Source of the DNA: Acanthaster planci
Taxonomy: Eukaryota > Echinodermata > Asteroidea > Valvatida > Acanthasteridae
Assembly: GCF_001949145.1 (NCBI RefSeq)
Contig: NW_019091480.1
Location: forward strand, 456,715-478,689
Reading direction: 5' to 3'
DNA length: 21,975 nucleotides
The notes below the pieces were generated by a model. That model worked only from the letters and a program-made list of their open reading frames with translations, did no database searches and was not told the DNA's origin. Within the stretch, counting starts at the first letter, position 1. Every line of letters begins with the position of its first letter. Made by a program: the position numbers and the translations under genes. Of this stretch, positions 10,106 to 19,659 are shown piece after piece.

Positions 10106-10601
10106 AGCTGTGAGATAATATAAAATAACCTGTTTCTTTTACAATGTTTTAGGGTTAAATCCTTGCTGGCTGCAGCCAATTCCGACCCTATCGGTACAAA
10201 AACATGTACATGCATCGTACCTGTGTACACATCTGTAACCCTAACCCTACATAATACTACAAATTACTACTTGTAGTAAAATGTATTACTGAGCAAAGTT
10301 GCTTGTAAGAGGACATGACTTTATTGTTCTGTGAAGCCATAAGATAGAATAGATAAGACAATGTAGCATACAGTGCTGTGGCACTATGAATGCATGGCTT
10401 TATTGTTCTCTGCACAAGTAACAATGGAAGTAACCTAGCCAGAATAGAGTGCATCACTACAAATAAATTCCCATAGACAGCAGTGATAAATCCCCATACT
10501 TCACAAATATTTAAAAAATACTCACAACTCTCACAGGTGTTCAGGCTGCACAGGAAAATGATGTTCCACATGTCCTCTTTCATTTTCCTTTCAATTTTCG
10601 G

Positions 10602-10612
10602 NNNNNNNNNNN
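10602..10612. other. Sequence gap (11 N)
   Basis: Undetermined bases. Open reading frames that cross them should be ignored. Confidence 0.99.
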
Positions 10613-13522
10613 ACAATTTTTCTTCAATTTTGTATTCTTCAATGTATGAAAATTCTTTTACTTTCCTGTTTGGCTAAATGCACTGAAAAGTGCATGCTTT
10701 CAAACAATTTATCCACGCTTTCTCAGACAACTGAGGGCGCTGTTGATGTGAAGTCAACTAGAGAAGAAATGGTTCAGTGCATAAAGCAGGTTCCGCAAAA
10801 TATATATCATTAGATAATGTTCAACTTTTGGGGCTCATTCTTCCTGAAGAAGTGAACAGCAGTGAAATAATTCCTAACATCTGATGTATTGAGGGAAGTC
10901 CCGGCTGATATCTGGAACAGTGATGACCATGTCCATCTTTCAACTTAATTGGAGTTAATTAATTAAAGTCTCGAACGTCAGCATTTTTGACAGACATGAA
11001 CAACCTGTTGAAATCCTAGCCAATAGAATTTACCGAGGAGTGATAATGTCTGCGGTTATTTTACACAGATTTATTTGTGGTGAAAGGTGATAATATTCAC
11101 ATGTATTAAAACCATGATCACGAAATTAAAAAATACCTCTCACAATTAATTGGGTCCCGAAGTCGCCAGTCACAAATGTCAGTCGATTCTGTCATTAGTG
11201 TCAAAAAATGGACTGCAAAAAACTGCAAGTAAAATCCAAATCGACGTACAACACAAGCTTTTAAAAAAAGTGCAAAAAAGCACTGCCAAACCATCGCAGA
11301 CCGATCAAATTTTCCTCAAGTATGTTTCTGAAAACTGCAGTCCAAAAAATTGATCGTGGCGGCTTTCGTCATTATATTGCGGTGCCGTTCGAGAAACGTT
11401 TCCCTTCATTGTGGCCTGTTTGACCTTTGACATCAATCCAGATAGTGCGTCCTCTTTTTTGTTTGATATTCATGAGCCCCTCCATGTAAAAAAAAAAGAA
11501 AAATCAGTTGTTCTGAATGACGTTCGAAAAAAAAAGACGTCAGAGACATAAAATACGATTCATGACGAAAATCTAATCATCAGATGTGCTAATTTATATT
11601 TAATTTTCAGCAGAGATACACATGTATCTCCAAAATAAGCGGAAAAATGAATAATAAAAAATACAATGTACAACATGCTCAATGTACATGTACAGTTAGC
11701 GTGTGTCATCAGGTACATTTACTGTACATGTTGCAAATGGATGTACATGTATGGTACATGTAAGACTTGAGTCGAATATCTGCATCAGTCATGTCAGTAC
11801 CCACAGAGATGAACAAACAGCACAGGGAAGAGTGAGTCAGCAGTGTCCTTACAAATATGCAACATCTGCTTGAAATGCTTGAATGCACCTTTGTAAGTTC
11901 ACAACACCCATTACGTGAAGGTATTGCCTACAATGCAAACAGGCTTATTATGTTTGAACTGAAAGGAACAAGGACAATTACACGTAGTTGCCTCTGACAT
12001 GTTTTAAACATGATACATGAAATTGAACGGTGATTTACAACTTTACAAGTATGGTACAATGTACATGTATGAGGAAGTCTGTTCTGTTTTTATTAAGTTG
12101 AATGTACATTTTTGTACAGTAAATGTATTTTAATGCTAGCATGTACATGTACATGTACCAATGTACATGTACATACATTATGTACATGTTTAGAATTATA
12201 CATGTACATGTACAGAAGCAGTACTAAGTACTCTTTGCACGTCCCTGCCATGTACAGCAGTTACACCACATGTATGTATGTCTAGAACATGTAGAATGTC
12301 CGCGATATCAAATGCAGCATTCAAACATCTGTTATCTCTTCAAGTCAGATGTATGTACCTGTAACTAAAGTTGTGCAAAAAACAGCCAAAAAATACATGT
12401 TCCAAGAACTACTGAGACACTATTGTGATGCAAAAATAAGCAGCTTACATGTACATACTGTATGTACATGTAGTATACCGGTACATGTACACTGCACATT
12501 CTTGCATAACTGGAAACCAATGATCCAAAATGAACAAATTTAGGCCAGGCCTCATTAGATCAGCAGACAAATCCTAGTAAAAACTGCTGTGGGCAAGTAA
12601 AATGCATTTTAAACATGTACATTGAAACTTGTTAAGCAGACTGGTAAAGAAAAACTTTCATTTTTCTTATTTTCAAAGACGAATAACACAAAGTTAACAA
12701 AAATTCTGAGTTCTGATTGTACCATGTCCATGTACATGTACATGTATGTATGTTGTTCTTACCATTTATTATCTACTAGTACATGTATGTACAGGTACAT
12801 ATACGGTATGTAATACACTTTCAAGTTTTAAAATTGACAACAATACCTAAAATGAAAAGGAAAATACCAATCAAAGTTACAGGTAGTTTTGTTAATATCC
12901 AGAAGGCTGGTGAATATTCGGGGAGGCTACTGAAAAAATCAGCCAAATACTGTAAGGTCAAGGCCTGGTGTGGGCATACTGGTACATGCACATGTACATG
13001 TACTGTACAGTTCTATTTTACATGTACAGTCTACATATTCATGTACATGTACTTATCGATCCAAACAGTACATTGTACATATGTGTATCAAAGGGCAGGA
13101 CATAAATGTACGTATGTGTGACATCATTATTGCACATCTTCAATCTACTCAAATACCTACATTTGTAACGCATGTGCACCGTGTGATGCACACTCAGTGT
13201 TTGATGTGTTTGGGGGTTTTGTCCTAAGGAGAAACAGAGGGTAGCGAGTCAAAACTCCGATTTTTTTTCAAGAAATAGTCAATCACATGGTCTCAAATCC
13301 ATACCTGTAGGTCAGAAGATGCAAAGAGATATATGGGTTTGTCCACACATTTGCGTGACATTCATTAAAAATTTCCAAATGTAAAATTTAGCCATTATTT
13401 TTTGCTTCCATACACTGTACATGTATGTCTTCACTGTTTCTGATTGCTGCCACAAAAAGGTATGATCAATAAACTGAGCAGTATTTGAAAAATTACAGAC
13501 GTTTATTCTTGAAGATATAAGG

Positions 13523-13945
13523 TTTGTCACATGGACAGACACTTTGCTTCTTACATGTAAATTATGAAAATGACCTGCAACGTATTAAATGCTATTTTGA
13601 TTTTACTTTTAGAAACTTTCATTACCTCATAAAAACAATTTCAGTGTACTACATGTATACATATATAACACTGAAACTTATTTAAAGAGGTAAAATTTGT
13701 CACGGGACTGACATCACATTTGTCACATGGACAGATATAACATATGTCACATGGACAGACATACACTGTATAATTTAGAGCCTGAAAACAGAATTGTTAA
13801 CAAACTTGGTTGTTTTTAGTTTTCAAAATCATTCTTGTTAAAAAGACTATAACTTCAGCTAAAATAAACACACGTGAGTTTTCTCAATGAGTAACATTGG
13901 TTACACTGACAGATGTAACGTTTGTCACATCACCTGGGGACAGAC
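13523..13945 (+). repeat. Scattered GTCACATGGACAGAC repeat, three copies in tandem
   Basis: TTTGTCACATGGACAGA-type units occur at 13523-13540, 13696-13717 (diverged), 13719-13736 and 13743-13760; a version with an insertion lies at 13921-13945. The three middle copies have a 23-24 base period. A related GATGTAA...TTTGTCAC(A/G)TCAC word occurs at 13910-13933 and again at 17539-17563. Confidence 0.65.
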
Positions 13946-15065
13946 AGTCTTCATACTTTTATTTCAGCAAAATGAACTGACTTTTAGTAATGAATTATTT
14001 AATATTTTTATTTAAATGTATGGATGTACCATAAGATAAGTCTTCAAAGATTTTTACATTTAGAAGGAAAAAAATAATGGACAGACATTTGCAAATTTTT
14101 CTAAAATCAAATCTTAGTTTTGTCATCTCACAGAAAAAAACACAAATATGATGTAAACTTTCATTGTAAAAACTTTTCTCAGGAAGATACATGTATATAT
14201 TTTTGTTCAGGTTATCTGCTCGAGGAAGGGCAAAATCAGCCTGTTTGATGTTTGACACTCTGTGGGTAGACACTGCGACATACCCTATTCCTTAATTACA
14301 TGTACATGTAGCTCTCCTTAAATTCCGGTTGAAGATAATCCTACAGAAATAAAGAGCCATAGATTTTGACATATTTCTCCAATGTTATACCTGTAGTACC
14401 CAGGTTTTAACAGATGAAGTGCTTTTCTCCATGAGAGTGGTACTTTAAATAACCTGAAAAACAAGAGTTGACACAGTTATGTGCATGTCCAACCAGAACC
14501 CCTAAAATAAGCTGGACATTTTCATCAAAATCCTGATTATTTCAACAAACCAAATCCTATTAAACTGTGTACACCAAGTCTCTTCATGTCAACAAAGTTA
14601 AAGAGATGATGTTGGTTACATCTACGCGTGCAAATGTGTCTTTTAGTGTGGACAGACCTTGTGCATCAGTTGACAGCTTTTGGGGGAAGATTTCATTGAG
14701 AAAGTGGAATACATGTATTTTTAAAATGTACATGTACAGTACATGTACATGTATGGTACAATGTAAATGTACCCTGATTTGACATACATCATACATGTAC
14801 ATGTAACTAGACAGCAGTTAAGATACATGTACATAGTCTTACAAACCCATAATATAACTTGGAGTTCTGTAATTAGATTTACACCTACAAGAATTAGTCA
14901 AAACATAAAACTCTTTGAAAATATCCATCCAGTTGTGTCCTGATTGACACTTACCATGCTTAGTACAGCCTCTTATTTCCAGATTTCAGCAAAATATCAT
15001 TCAAAAAATTAGGTAGAAGGCACATTTACAAGAACGCTCTGACTTTGATTGCCATGGTCAGGATG

Positions 15066-15148
15066 GTCCAAGTAATTACACATACATGTAGGACTCTACA
15101 AATCATGTCCAAATGTTAAAAGTGATTTGTAGAGTCCTTTACTTGGAC
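15066..15148. repeat. Foldback element with 16-bp perfect stem
   Basis: AGGACTCTACAAATCA at 15090-15105 is exactly complementary to TGATTTGTAGAGTCCT at 15123-15138. Outside it, GTCCAAGTAA at 15066-15075 pairs with TTACTTGGAC at 15139-15148. The 14 extra bases on the left arm (15076-15089) contain a TACATGT insertion-like stretch, as if the original hairpin had been interrupted there. Confidence 0.8.
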
Positions 15149-15492
15149 AAGATTTACCATATAGGTGTATGTACCTTGCATGTCATGCATGTGTACATGT
15201 ACATATACTTGTAATTGTACCATTGTGTACATGTATGATGTACATGTACAAGGTATATCGATACCTAGATACGGTGCCAAGAACATCTAGAACAGAAAAC
15301 CACACATTTCTTCCCTTATGTCACACAGGACGGTTTCCTAATTAGCATCTGAAATTAAAGATTGTGCCAGATCAAGCAAGTGTTTATGGTCCTGAACACA
15401 ACTGGATAGATTGCTGTTTCCTTGAGTCTGGTGGGGGTACAGGTAGACCTCTGGCCAACAGGTAGGCCTAAATCTTTCAAGGGGTTATGTAC

Positions 15493-16149
15493 CTGATGAA
15501 TACTGATGAGATTACTGAGATCTTCAGTACTGTCGGAAGTTTTCAAACCTCTCCCAAGTCCTTCAGCTTCATCGAGCTCCTCTGGGGTCGGCCAGCTGGG
15601 TGCATACCGCGGCTTGTCAGGCGGATCGCCATTTTCCTGACGTCTGCGGTATTCGCGCATCTCCACCGTGTCTTCACGGTCCAGCCCACCGTCGCTGCGG
15701 GGCATGGTGCCCGCGGAAGAAGACAGCACCGACGCTGTACCTTCTGGTGAATCTATCGGCTCTCGATTCTCTTGGTTGTCTGAGGAATTTATTAGTTTTT
15801 TATCTTCAGATGGTGCCACCCGTGCTGACCAAGGAGGTGGTAGTACATTTATGCAGCTCACACTGGCTTCACTGTGTTCTGATGGGGCAGACTCAGGCCT
15901 TGTTGTTTGCACTTTCTGAGTATTTGGCGTAGTCAATGTTTCTGATGGATCGCCTATTACGTCCTGTTCACCTACCCCTGCCGGTAGATGATCGCTGACT
16001 TCTAAGGGCGAGTGGTATGCGTACGGGTGGACAACAGGCGGTAATCCTTTGGCTGCCTCGGCCTCTAATAAAGCTTCAGAGTCGCTGTGTGAAAGGGAAA
16101 CGGTGTTTGGACGGTGACTGCCCGACCCAATGGCCGGTGAAGAGCTCAT
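15493..16149 (-). CDS. TRPA1-like: TRPA1-like exon 1: disordered N-terminal extension and start of ankyrin repeat 1
   Basis: This exon encodes residues 1-219. The start chosen is the ATG at 16149-16147, beginning MSSSPAIGSG. It is the first ATG after an in-frame TGA at 16182-16180, and its -3 base is C, so the Kozak context is weak. The product is rich in Ser, Pro, Glu and Asp with no hydrophobic segment, so it is probably disordered and cytosolic. The last residues, ISIHQ, begin ankyrin helix 1 and join exon 2 (AARDGATELM) without a frame change, paralleling LHYAAAEGQIELM in vertebrate TRPA1. The donor is CAG|GTACAT at 15492-15491, phase 0. If intron 1 were retained, the frame would stay open down to about 15355. 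This stretch has more G, C and CpG than the surrounding introns. The extension is long for TRPA1, where roughly 60 residues usually precede the first repeat. Confidence 0.85.
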
Positions 16150-16893
16150 TTGAGCTTGAGCTTTCACCCTTGCGTGACATCAACACGCACGAACACCTGC
16201 GCTTAAATTAAATTATTGACGTTCAGCCAACCGTATGTACATGTATGTATGTAGATCTTGGTGACGTGTGGCACCAGCCTGTACTTTGAACTTCGGGTGC
16301 TCCACCCGGTACCGCCCATAATACAGGCGAGTTACTATGAGGAATATAAATTTTCGCTTTGTTTACTCGTCGCTGTGATAAATTTTTCCCACTGGAACAC
16401 ATATAAATAGATTTCAAAATGAAACTAAGGATCAATAGAGCGTGACAAGTGCTGAGAATAGCTCCATGGTATCTGAGCAAAGACTGGAGTACATGATGAT
16501 CACCGATTTTCACGGTTCAGATTTTAGACAGGACCAGTTGGGAACACTGTACTCATGGTACCGATGGCCATACATATGCCCTACGGAAAACTTAATCAGG
16601 CTACTGTGACTGCTCATAGGGGTCGTAGGCTCGGGCTTCTTAGATCTTTTACACGCTTTAAGTTTTCTACCAACGGTGGGTGACACCATACATATAGGCC
16701 CTTCATAGAGAAAGACGGGCTCGTCTGATTAATAAATAGGTTGCAAAGGGGGTGTCTGGGGTGATCAGCTATGAGGGTAATTGAACGTACGGTCGCCGTG
16801 TATTCTTCCCCCTTTCAGCATAGTAAACCATTAGGAGGTGACGTCAAGCTCCTTGGCAATATTTGGAATATAATGAGCTCCTATCATGCCTAC
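16150..16893. other. 5' flank of the TRPA1-like start, no promoter element firmly seen
   Basis: An in-frame TGA (16182-16180) ends the upstream frame of exon 1. TATAAATA-like sequence around 16401-16408 reads on the plus strand and its reverse complement is TATTTATA, so it could be either a chance AT stretch or a weak TATA element. One TACATGTA is at 16237-16244. No CDS is supported. Confidence 0.4.
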
Positions 16894-16994
16894 CTCCTCT
16901 TGCGGCCACTCCGTCTTGCTCCCCTAGTCACCCTCCGCACGGGTGGTGCCGGTGCCGTGACTGGTGAGCCCTGAGCTGGTTCTGCCTCCGTCAT
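16894..16994 (-). CDS. Candidate GC-rich first coding exon (Pro/Ala/Arg-rich), gene uncertain
   Basis: The ATG at 16994-16992 has a favourable context (A at -3, AAAGATGA). It opens MTEAEPAQGSPVTAPAPPVR and continues with a strongly basic tail (Thr-Arg-Gly-Ala-Arg-Arg-Ser-Gly-Arg-Lys-Arg), 33 codons plus AG, up to a plausible donor GGAG|GTAGGC at 16893-16892. Reading through the donor gives a stop at once. GC content is well above the surroundings. If spliced to an AAG at 16170-16169, it would enter the TRPA1-like exon 1 frame in phase (AG+G, then GTG AAA), but that acceptor lacks a good pyrimidine tract. Alternatives are the first exon of a small basic nuclear protein (the style recalls linker-histone tails) or a chance open stretch. 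Confidence 0.35.
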
Positions 16995-17337
16995 CTTTGC
17001 CTATTCCGAAATACGATCATCTCTGCGTGGATGCTGGTTACAACTTCAGCTTCATATAGGCCTATCATGCAGACACTGACTTCTGGGGGAAATTGTTTTA
17101 CCACGAAATGGTGGTTTCAAAACAGAGAGTCGTTTGATTTGTTCAGACAAATCACGAAATCAATCCTTGAGACAAGGGCGTTGATTCAAACGAAAATTCA
17201 TTCCAAAGTGCCAAGAACACGGGAGGCCTTCGCTTCCTATTATTGACTATCAGTGGGCGCTGCCGCCCAAATATATGCATTGTGCATGACAAGGGTTATT
17301 ACATAGTCTTAAACCATGTGTTCTTATTCCTCCATTG
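16995..17337. other. Unassigned spacer
   Basis: Moderate GC with a short hairpin-like GGGCGCTGCCGCCC near 17254. A 71-codon plus-strand open stretch (17031-17246) shows no recognisable domain. I see no gene. Confidence 0.5.
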
Positions 17338-17340
17338 CAT

Positions 17341-17680
17341 GGGCGTAAATCCGGGAGGGTGGGGGTATATATCCCCCCACGTTTTTGTGATGAGCAAAAT
17401 CATTAAAGCAGATTTTGAAGAATTGTCAGGATTTCCCAACGACTAAAATGTTTGCAATATCAATAAAAAGGGAAAGCAATTTTAAAAATCCATAATATAG
17501 CATTCTGCAAGATTCTGCATGAATTTGGTACACATTACAGATGTAAATCTTTGTCACGTCACGAACATACCCCCAATATAGTCTATATGGTATCACTCCT
17601 CCCTCCGCTTTTCATAGTATCCGTGGCCGCACCCCCACTTCCCCCATCCCCCAATTTCCCGGCAACACAGATTTACGCCA
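17341..17680. mobile_element. Foldback/MITE-like element with GGCGTAAAT ends
   Basis: The left end GGGCGTAAATCCGGGAGGGT then GGGGG (17341-17365) mirrors the right end, CCCCCATCCCCCAATTTCCC and then ATTTACGCC (17641-17679). The exact shared core is GGCGTAAAT / ATTTACGCC, followed in both arms by G-rich (C-rich) runs after a short offset. The interior is AT-rich without coding potential. The outer core and purine/pyrimidine asymmetry fit a short non-autonomous inverted-repeat element. Confidence 0.55.
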
Positions 17681-17996
17681 CTGCTCCGTGGTCTTACCAA
17701 ACTCCTTGTGACATCTTACGAATGAAAATTTTGTGCACAATGACATCTTTCCCAGTTCCATCAACAAGCTGACTTTAAACTTTTTAAGTGATCCAAGTAG
17801 CAATGAATCATTTGTGAGGAGAGCCTTCGGAGGAAAAGCAAGATGCATTCATTCTTCAGAGGTGTCGGCACACGCCTCGATGCACTTGGGTGCAACACGA
17901 ACATGATAACAAGCTGCCTTTATTAATCATATGGCTACTTCTTTCACAAGCTGTTTTACAATCTTGTTGCCTTTGTGCAGTAAACAGAATCCAATA
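17681..17996. other. Unassigned spacer
   Basis: No repeats, splice-bounded open frame or RNA gene recognised. The minus-strand 78-codon open stretch at 17848-17612 overlaps the preceding element and has no domain. Confidence 0.5.
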
Positions 17997-17997
17997 C

Positions 17998-18228
17998 CGG
18001 AAGGACAGTCCGGAAAGAGTTCCACATACGGATGCCAGTAATTATTTCCCACAGTGACCTATTAGCCGTCAGAGAGCAAAAACATGTCCATAAAAGTTCA
18101 ATTCAAGAAGGAAAAAACCGAGTCGTTTACTTAGAAAAAACACTTTGAAATTTTCAGACCAGTTCCAGAGGGTTAGTGCACAAGGTGTCAAGGGGCGTCC
18201 GTATGGAACTCTTTCCGACAGTCCTGCC
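17998..18228. mobile_element. Small inverted-repeat element, about 230 bp
   Basis: The left arm (17998-18037; CGGAAAGAGTTCCACATACG, then GATGCC) and the right arm (18194-18228; GGCGTCCGTATGGAACTCTT, then TCCG) are reverse complements over about 35 bases with three small indels and a few mismatches. The interior is AT-rich and noncoding. Size and structure suit a MITE. Confidence 0.7.
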
Positions 18229-19202
18229 ATGATGCAGCCTCATTGTCATGATGATGTGCATCCATCTAAAGCATATGTCTTATTTGTGTAATTCAACATC
18301 CCACTCATTACAGGGTCAAGAGACAGTTGCTCCCACAGTAGTCCAAATGTCTCTCCTGTCACAAGTTGGTGTCTGTCTCCGACTTAAGCAATTTATGGTT
18401 CTGGTTATTCAAACACCCTATATGTGTGTGGATGAAATGGAAATAACATCGTAGGGGAATTACCTTCACGTCATCATGGCATCAGCATGCGTTCACACCC
18501 AAAAATGATCACGCCATCTTATCGGTAACACTTTCACATGCAGACTTCTAGACAGCCACTCGGCAAAAAAACCCCCAAAAACAGAATGACAGAAATTCTG
18601 CAACGGCGAGAACAACACTGCTACCTGCAGTGTACTCCAAGGCATTAGAGCTAAATATGTGGATGTGAGCCACAGGTTGACGCCCAGCGTGTGGAATTCG
18701 TTACCAACAATGGTTTGCACACATCCCGATAGCGCTGACCATTTTCATTACGTGCCACCCCCGTCTTCTTTGCCCTCACCATAGCAACAAGCCGTAAGGA
18801 TGAAGCAAACCGTTCCTCGGTTTTATTCAAGGACGGAGACCTTCAGCAACCCGCAGCCACTTTTCACTCCGCCTTTTAATGTAAATTGTCATTGAGATTC
18901 GATTAGTTCAAACTTCATTATTCCTCCAACGAAATTCTACACTGGCTCTTACACCCCAGCACATATCTTTCTTTCTTTTTTTTTTTATTAATTCCTGCTA
19001 CACGCGTTGCTTATTTTACATACATTATCGAACCTTAAAAGAATTTAGCATCAATAATAATTGCAACTTAATCAAATTGATACTAGAAATGATTAATCAA
19101 TTTTGATTCCATTATCCACTTCTCAGTGTAAAGGATCGGTCCTGGCTATGAGTGGGCCTTTTTTACTGAAGACAATTTACGGGTCCGCAAGAGTCAGGTC
19201 CA
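18229..19202. other. Unassigned intergenic DNA
   Basis: Short open stretches on both strands without domains, and a T-rich tract at 18967-18990. I see no promoter, RNA gene or repeat that I can define. Confidence 0.5.
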
Positions 19203-19203
19203 T

Positions 19204-19240
19204 GACCAAGGGACGGGGGGGATCGAGCCCCCCCTCGGTC
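19204..19240. repeat. Imperfect G/C hairpin
   Basis: GACCAAGGGACGGGGGG on the left folds on CCCCCCCTCGGTC on the right around ATCGAG. It may be one end of a foldback element together with the inverted words at 19491-19647. Confidence 0.5.
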
Positions 19241-19490
19241 AGCAGCTGCCCCCTCTCAATCGGCAAAACCCATAAGTATCAGAATTATCTAAAAGCGCTG
19301 TTCTTAAATGGTATAGTGCCCCCCTCGTGTCTGAAGCTGGCAACGGGGCTGGCAAGAGTATTTTATTTACACCCGGTCTGGATGTTCTTCATACGGATTT
19401 ATGCTTTGTGATATTTTCACATAAGTAAGCTTCAAGCTCTGCGAAATCTCCCACCAGAGGGATCTGTGACGTGTGCCCCTACCCCAAAAA

Positions 19491-19647
19491 CGGAGCCAAA
19501 ATATTTTTGGAAAAATTATGAAGGCAATTTTTGGTCCATTTCATTTACCTCCTTCCAAAGGCATGTAAAATGTTCAAACATTGGACCTTTTCCCTCAGAG
19601 AGCCCCCAAAATGCACAAGCCCCCCCCCCCAAGAAAATTTGGCTCCG
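19491..19647. repeat. Inverted CGGAGCCAAA words flanking a C tract
   Basis: CGGAGCCAAAATATTTTTGG at 19491-19510 is mirrored by the complement of 19628-19647 (CGGAGCCAAATTTTCTTGGG) with few mismatches. An 11-C run (19620-19630) is next to the right arm. It looks like a decayed foldback element. Confidence 0.5.
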
Positions 19648-19659
19648 GATCCACCCTGG

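Larger units (their letters stand above)
9972..11642. mobile_element. Inverted-repeat pair, possible non-autonomous DNA transposon of about 1.67 kb
   Basis: The segment at 9972-10015 (CCACTTATTTTGGAGATACA ... GCTGAAAATTAAATA) is matched in inverted orientation at 11596-11642 with only a few changes over about 44 bases. Each arm carries its own palindrome; the left one, GGAGATACATGTATCTCC at 9983-10000, is perfect. Nothing inside resembles a transposase, and the assembly gap at 10602-10612 lies within. No target-site duplication is obvious, so two independent copies in opposite orientation remain possible. Confidence 0.55.
7133..15492 (-). other. Intron 1 of the TRPA1-like gene (about 8.4 kb, repeat-rich)
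   Basis: Bounded by donor CAG|GTACAT at 15492 and acceptor CCTTGCAG at 7133, both phase 0. The protein match across the join (IHQ|AARDG) argues that no coding exon is missing. About 49 copies of the palindrome TACATGTA lie in it, densest around 11,680-13,050 and 14,700-15,250. Separate entries cover the tandem repeats, hairpins, inverted-repeat pair and sequence gap. I see no convincing gene. Open stretches on the plus strand that read as His-Val or Thr-Cys runs are only translations of TACATG repeats. Confidence 0.8.
1..16149 (-). other. TRPA1-like: TRPA1-like ion channel gene, 5' half (partial, nine exons seen)
   Basis: Known of the family: TRPA1 is a tetrameric plasma-membrane cation channel gated by electrophiles, temperature or noxious stimuli, with a long N-terminal ankyrin domain, six membrane helices and a C-terminal coiled coil. 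Seen here: nine exons joined by GT-AG introns with matching phases (0,1,0,0,1,2,0,0, then 2 at the last donor), giving 662 codons plus two bases. The TPLH-type histidines or equivalents fall at about residues 218, 256, 289, 344, 378, 411, 451, 484, 517, 550, 583, 621 and 654, mostly 33 apart. TRPA1-specific resemblances from memory: LHRACAFNREEVVEYL (vertebrate LHRASLFDHHELADYL), IVQMCLEKGA (MIKMCLDNGA) and a GEE motif in the same repeat. No membrane segment is in the window, so the pore is inferred from homology. The gene continues left of position 1. Another ankyrin protein is a less likely alternative. Confidence 0.9.

Noticed and set aside
10257-10677. Open frames on both strands through 10602-10612
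   Set aside because: They cross undetermined bases and contain no recognisable domain.
12783-13227. Plus-strand open frames reading as Thr-Cys, His-Val or Met-Tyr runs
   Set aside because: They are translations of the TACATG repeat in different frames, not proteins.
15066-15148. Foldback as a microRNA precursor
   Set aside because: The 14-base asymmetric bulge and the 16-bp uninterrupted inner stem do not suit a typical precursor.
15355-15492. C-terminal continuation of exon 1 (through about 15355)
   Set aside because: A good donor at 15492 and the fit of IHQ|AARDG to TRPA1 across the splice make this intron sequence. Retention is possible but unsupported.
15487-15932. Plus-strand open frames of 83-110 codons
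   Set aside because: They are the antisense of exon 1, which is GC-richer and so lacks stops on both strands. They show no domain.
16149-16167. GTG at 16167 as translation start of exon 1
   Set aside because: GTG starts are not expected in a nuclear animal gene, and an ATG follows six codons later in the same frame.
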